Source of the DNA: an uncultured Collinsella sp. | Lineage (GTDB): Bacteria > Actinomycetota > Coriobacteriia > Coriobacteriales > Coriobacteriaceae | Direction: 5' to 3' | NCBI GenBank assembly: GCA_900547835.1 | Contig: URIJ01000135.1 | Span: forward strand, 1-5,636 | DNA length: 5,636 nt | Notes under the pieces: model-generated | The model's input: the letters and a program-made list of their open reading frames with translations, nothing else | Told to the model about the DNA's origin: nothing | The model's database searches: none | In this document: one piece after another, positions 5,359 to 5,636 of the stretch | Position numbering within the stretch: position 1 is the first letter of the stretch | Layout of the letters: the number at the start of each line of letters is the position of its first letter | Translations under genes and position numbers: made by a program

Positions 5359-5636
5359 ATGTGCGATTGCATCTTCTGCAAAATTGCCAACCACGAGATC
5401 CCCTCGACCGTTGTCTATGAGGACGACCAGGTCATCGCCTTCGACGACCTCAATCCCCAGGCGCCGGTCCATACGCTCGTGATCCCCAAGAAGCACTACA
5501 GTGACATTGCCGACAACGTACCTGCCGAGACCATGGGCGCCGTGGCTCACGCCATCCAGGAGGTCGCTAAGGCCAAGGGCTTGGAGGACGGTTTCCGCGT
5601 CATCTCCAACAAGGGCGTCAACGCCGGCCAGACCGT
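5359..5636 (+). CDS. HIT-family (HinT-like) nucleotide-binding hydrolase, 3' partial
   Basis: The first 92 residues are visible; the frame is still open at the window end. The protein begins MCDCIFCKI, where the CxxC (4 and 7) is typical of zinc-binding HinT relatives. It continues with the family pattern VYEDDQVIAFDDLNPQAPVH, then LVIPKKH and EDGFRVISN, ending in GVNAGQT. In the family this leads directly into the H-x-H-x-H catalytic triad, which lies just beyond the edge. Such enzymes hydrolyse nucleoside phosphoramidates and similar nucleotide conjugates in the cytoplasm. The ATG at 5359 has AGAAAGGAA at 5344-5352. The gene follows xseB by 49 nt in the same direction, with its own possible promoter in between. 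Its catalytic competence cannot be checked here. Confidence 0.92.
   Translation, partial: MCDCIFCKIANHEIPSTVVYEDDQVIAFDDLNPQAPVHTLVIPKKHYSDIADNVPAETMGAVAHAIQEVAKAKGLEDGFRVISNKGVNAGQT

Noticed and set aside
1..5636. CRISPR array, tRNA, rRNA, insertion sequence, toxin-antitoxin or defence gene set
   Set aside because: No repeat-spacer pattern, cloverleaf, transposase motif or defence domain was found. All large genes are assigned to housekeeping families.

Overview
The window looks like an ordinary chromosomal segment of a high-GC Gram-positive bacterium. I infer Coriobacteriia, most likely Collinsella or a close relative. The grounds are GC-rich codons, GTG starts, strong AGGAGG-type ribosome binding sites, and gene sequences that resemble that group from memory. 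No database search was possible, so the organism is an inference; the protein families are much firmer. No phage, plasmid, transposase, CRISPR, tRNA or rRNA signal was seen.

Layout. Positions 1-190 are a non-coding-looking, AT-rich strip: I counted 39 G+C in positions 61-180, about 33%. A short hairpin sits at its left edge. Its right edge is the U-tract of a strong intrinsic terminator (190-244) that ends a leftward transcript. That transcript carries a diacylglycerol kinase-family lipid kinase (376-1293) and then a 30-residue single-pass membrane microprotein (273-365), whose ribosome binding site overlaps the kinase stop codon. The leftward unit diverges from RNase D (1392-2525) across a 98-bp gap. 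The best promoter candidate there is a near-symmetric -10 element that reads in both directions.

To the right all genes run rightward: rnd, an integral-membrane zinc metallopeptidase of the YugP type (2729-3433), xseA (3549-5000), xseB (5043-5309), and a HIT-family nucleotide hydrolase (5359 onward) cut by the window end before its catalytic His triad. The rnd-peptidase gap holds a striking 108-bp inverted repeat with 36-nt arms (35 of 36 paired). Each arm contains a 31-nt unit bounded by TGGGAC and GTCCCA. A GC-rich hairpin without a U-tract follows the peptidase gene, and a second small hairpin sits just upstream of the xseA ribosome binding site.

Functionally this is housekeeping: RNA 3'-end processing (RNase D), single-strand DNA degradation by exonuclease VII (XseA plus XseB, a clear two-gene operon), membrane proteolysis, lipid phosphorylation and nucleotide-conjugate hydrolysis. 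I do not see a convincing new multi-gene system. The items most worth a second look are the coupled membrane microprotein and the rnd-peptidase inverted repeat, followed by the dyad around a perfect TATAAT upstream of the HIT gene and the altered nucleotide-binding motif of the lipid kinase.
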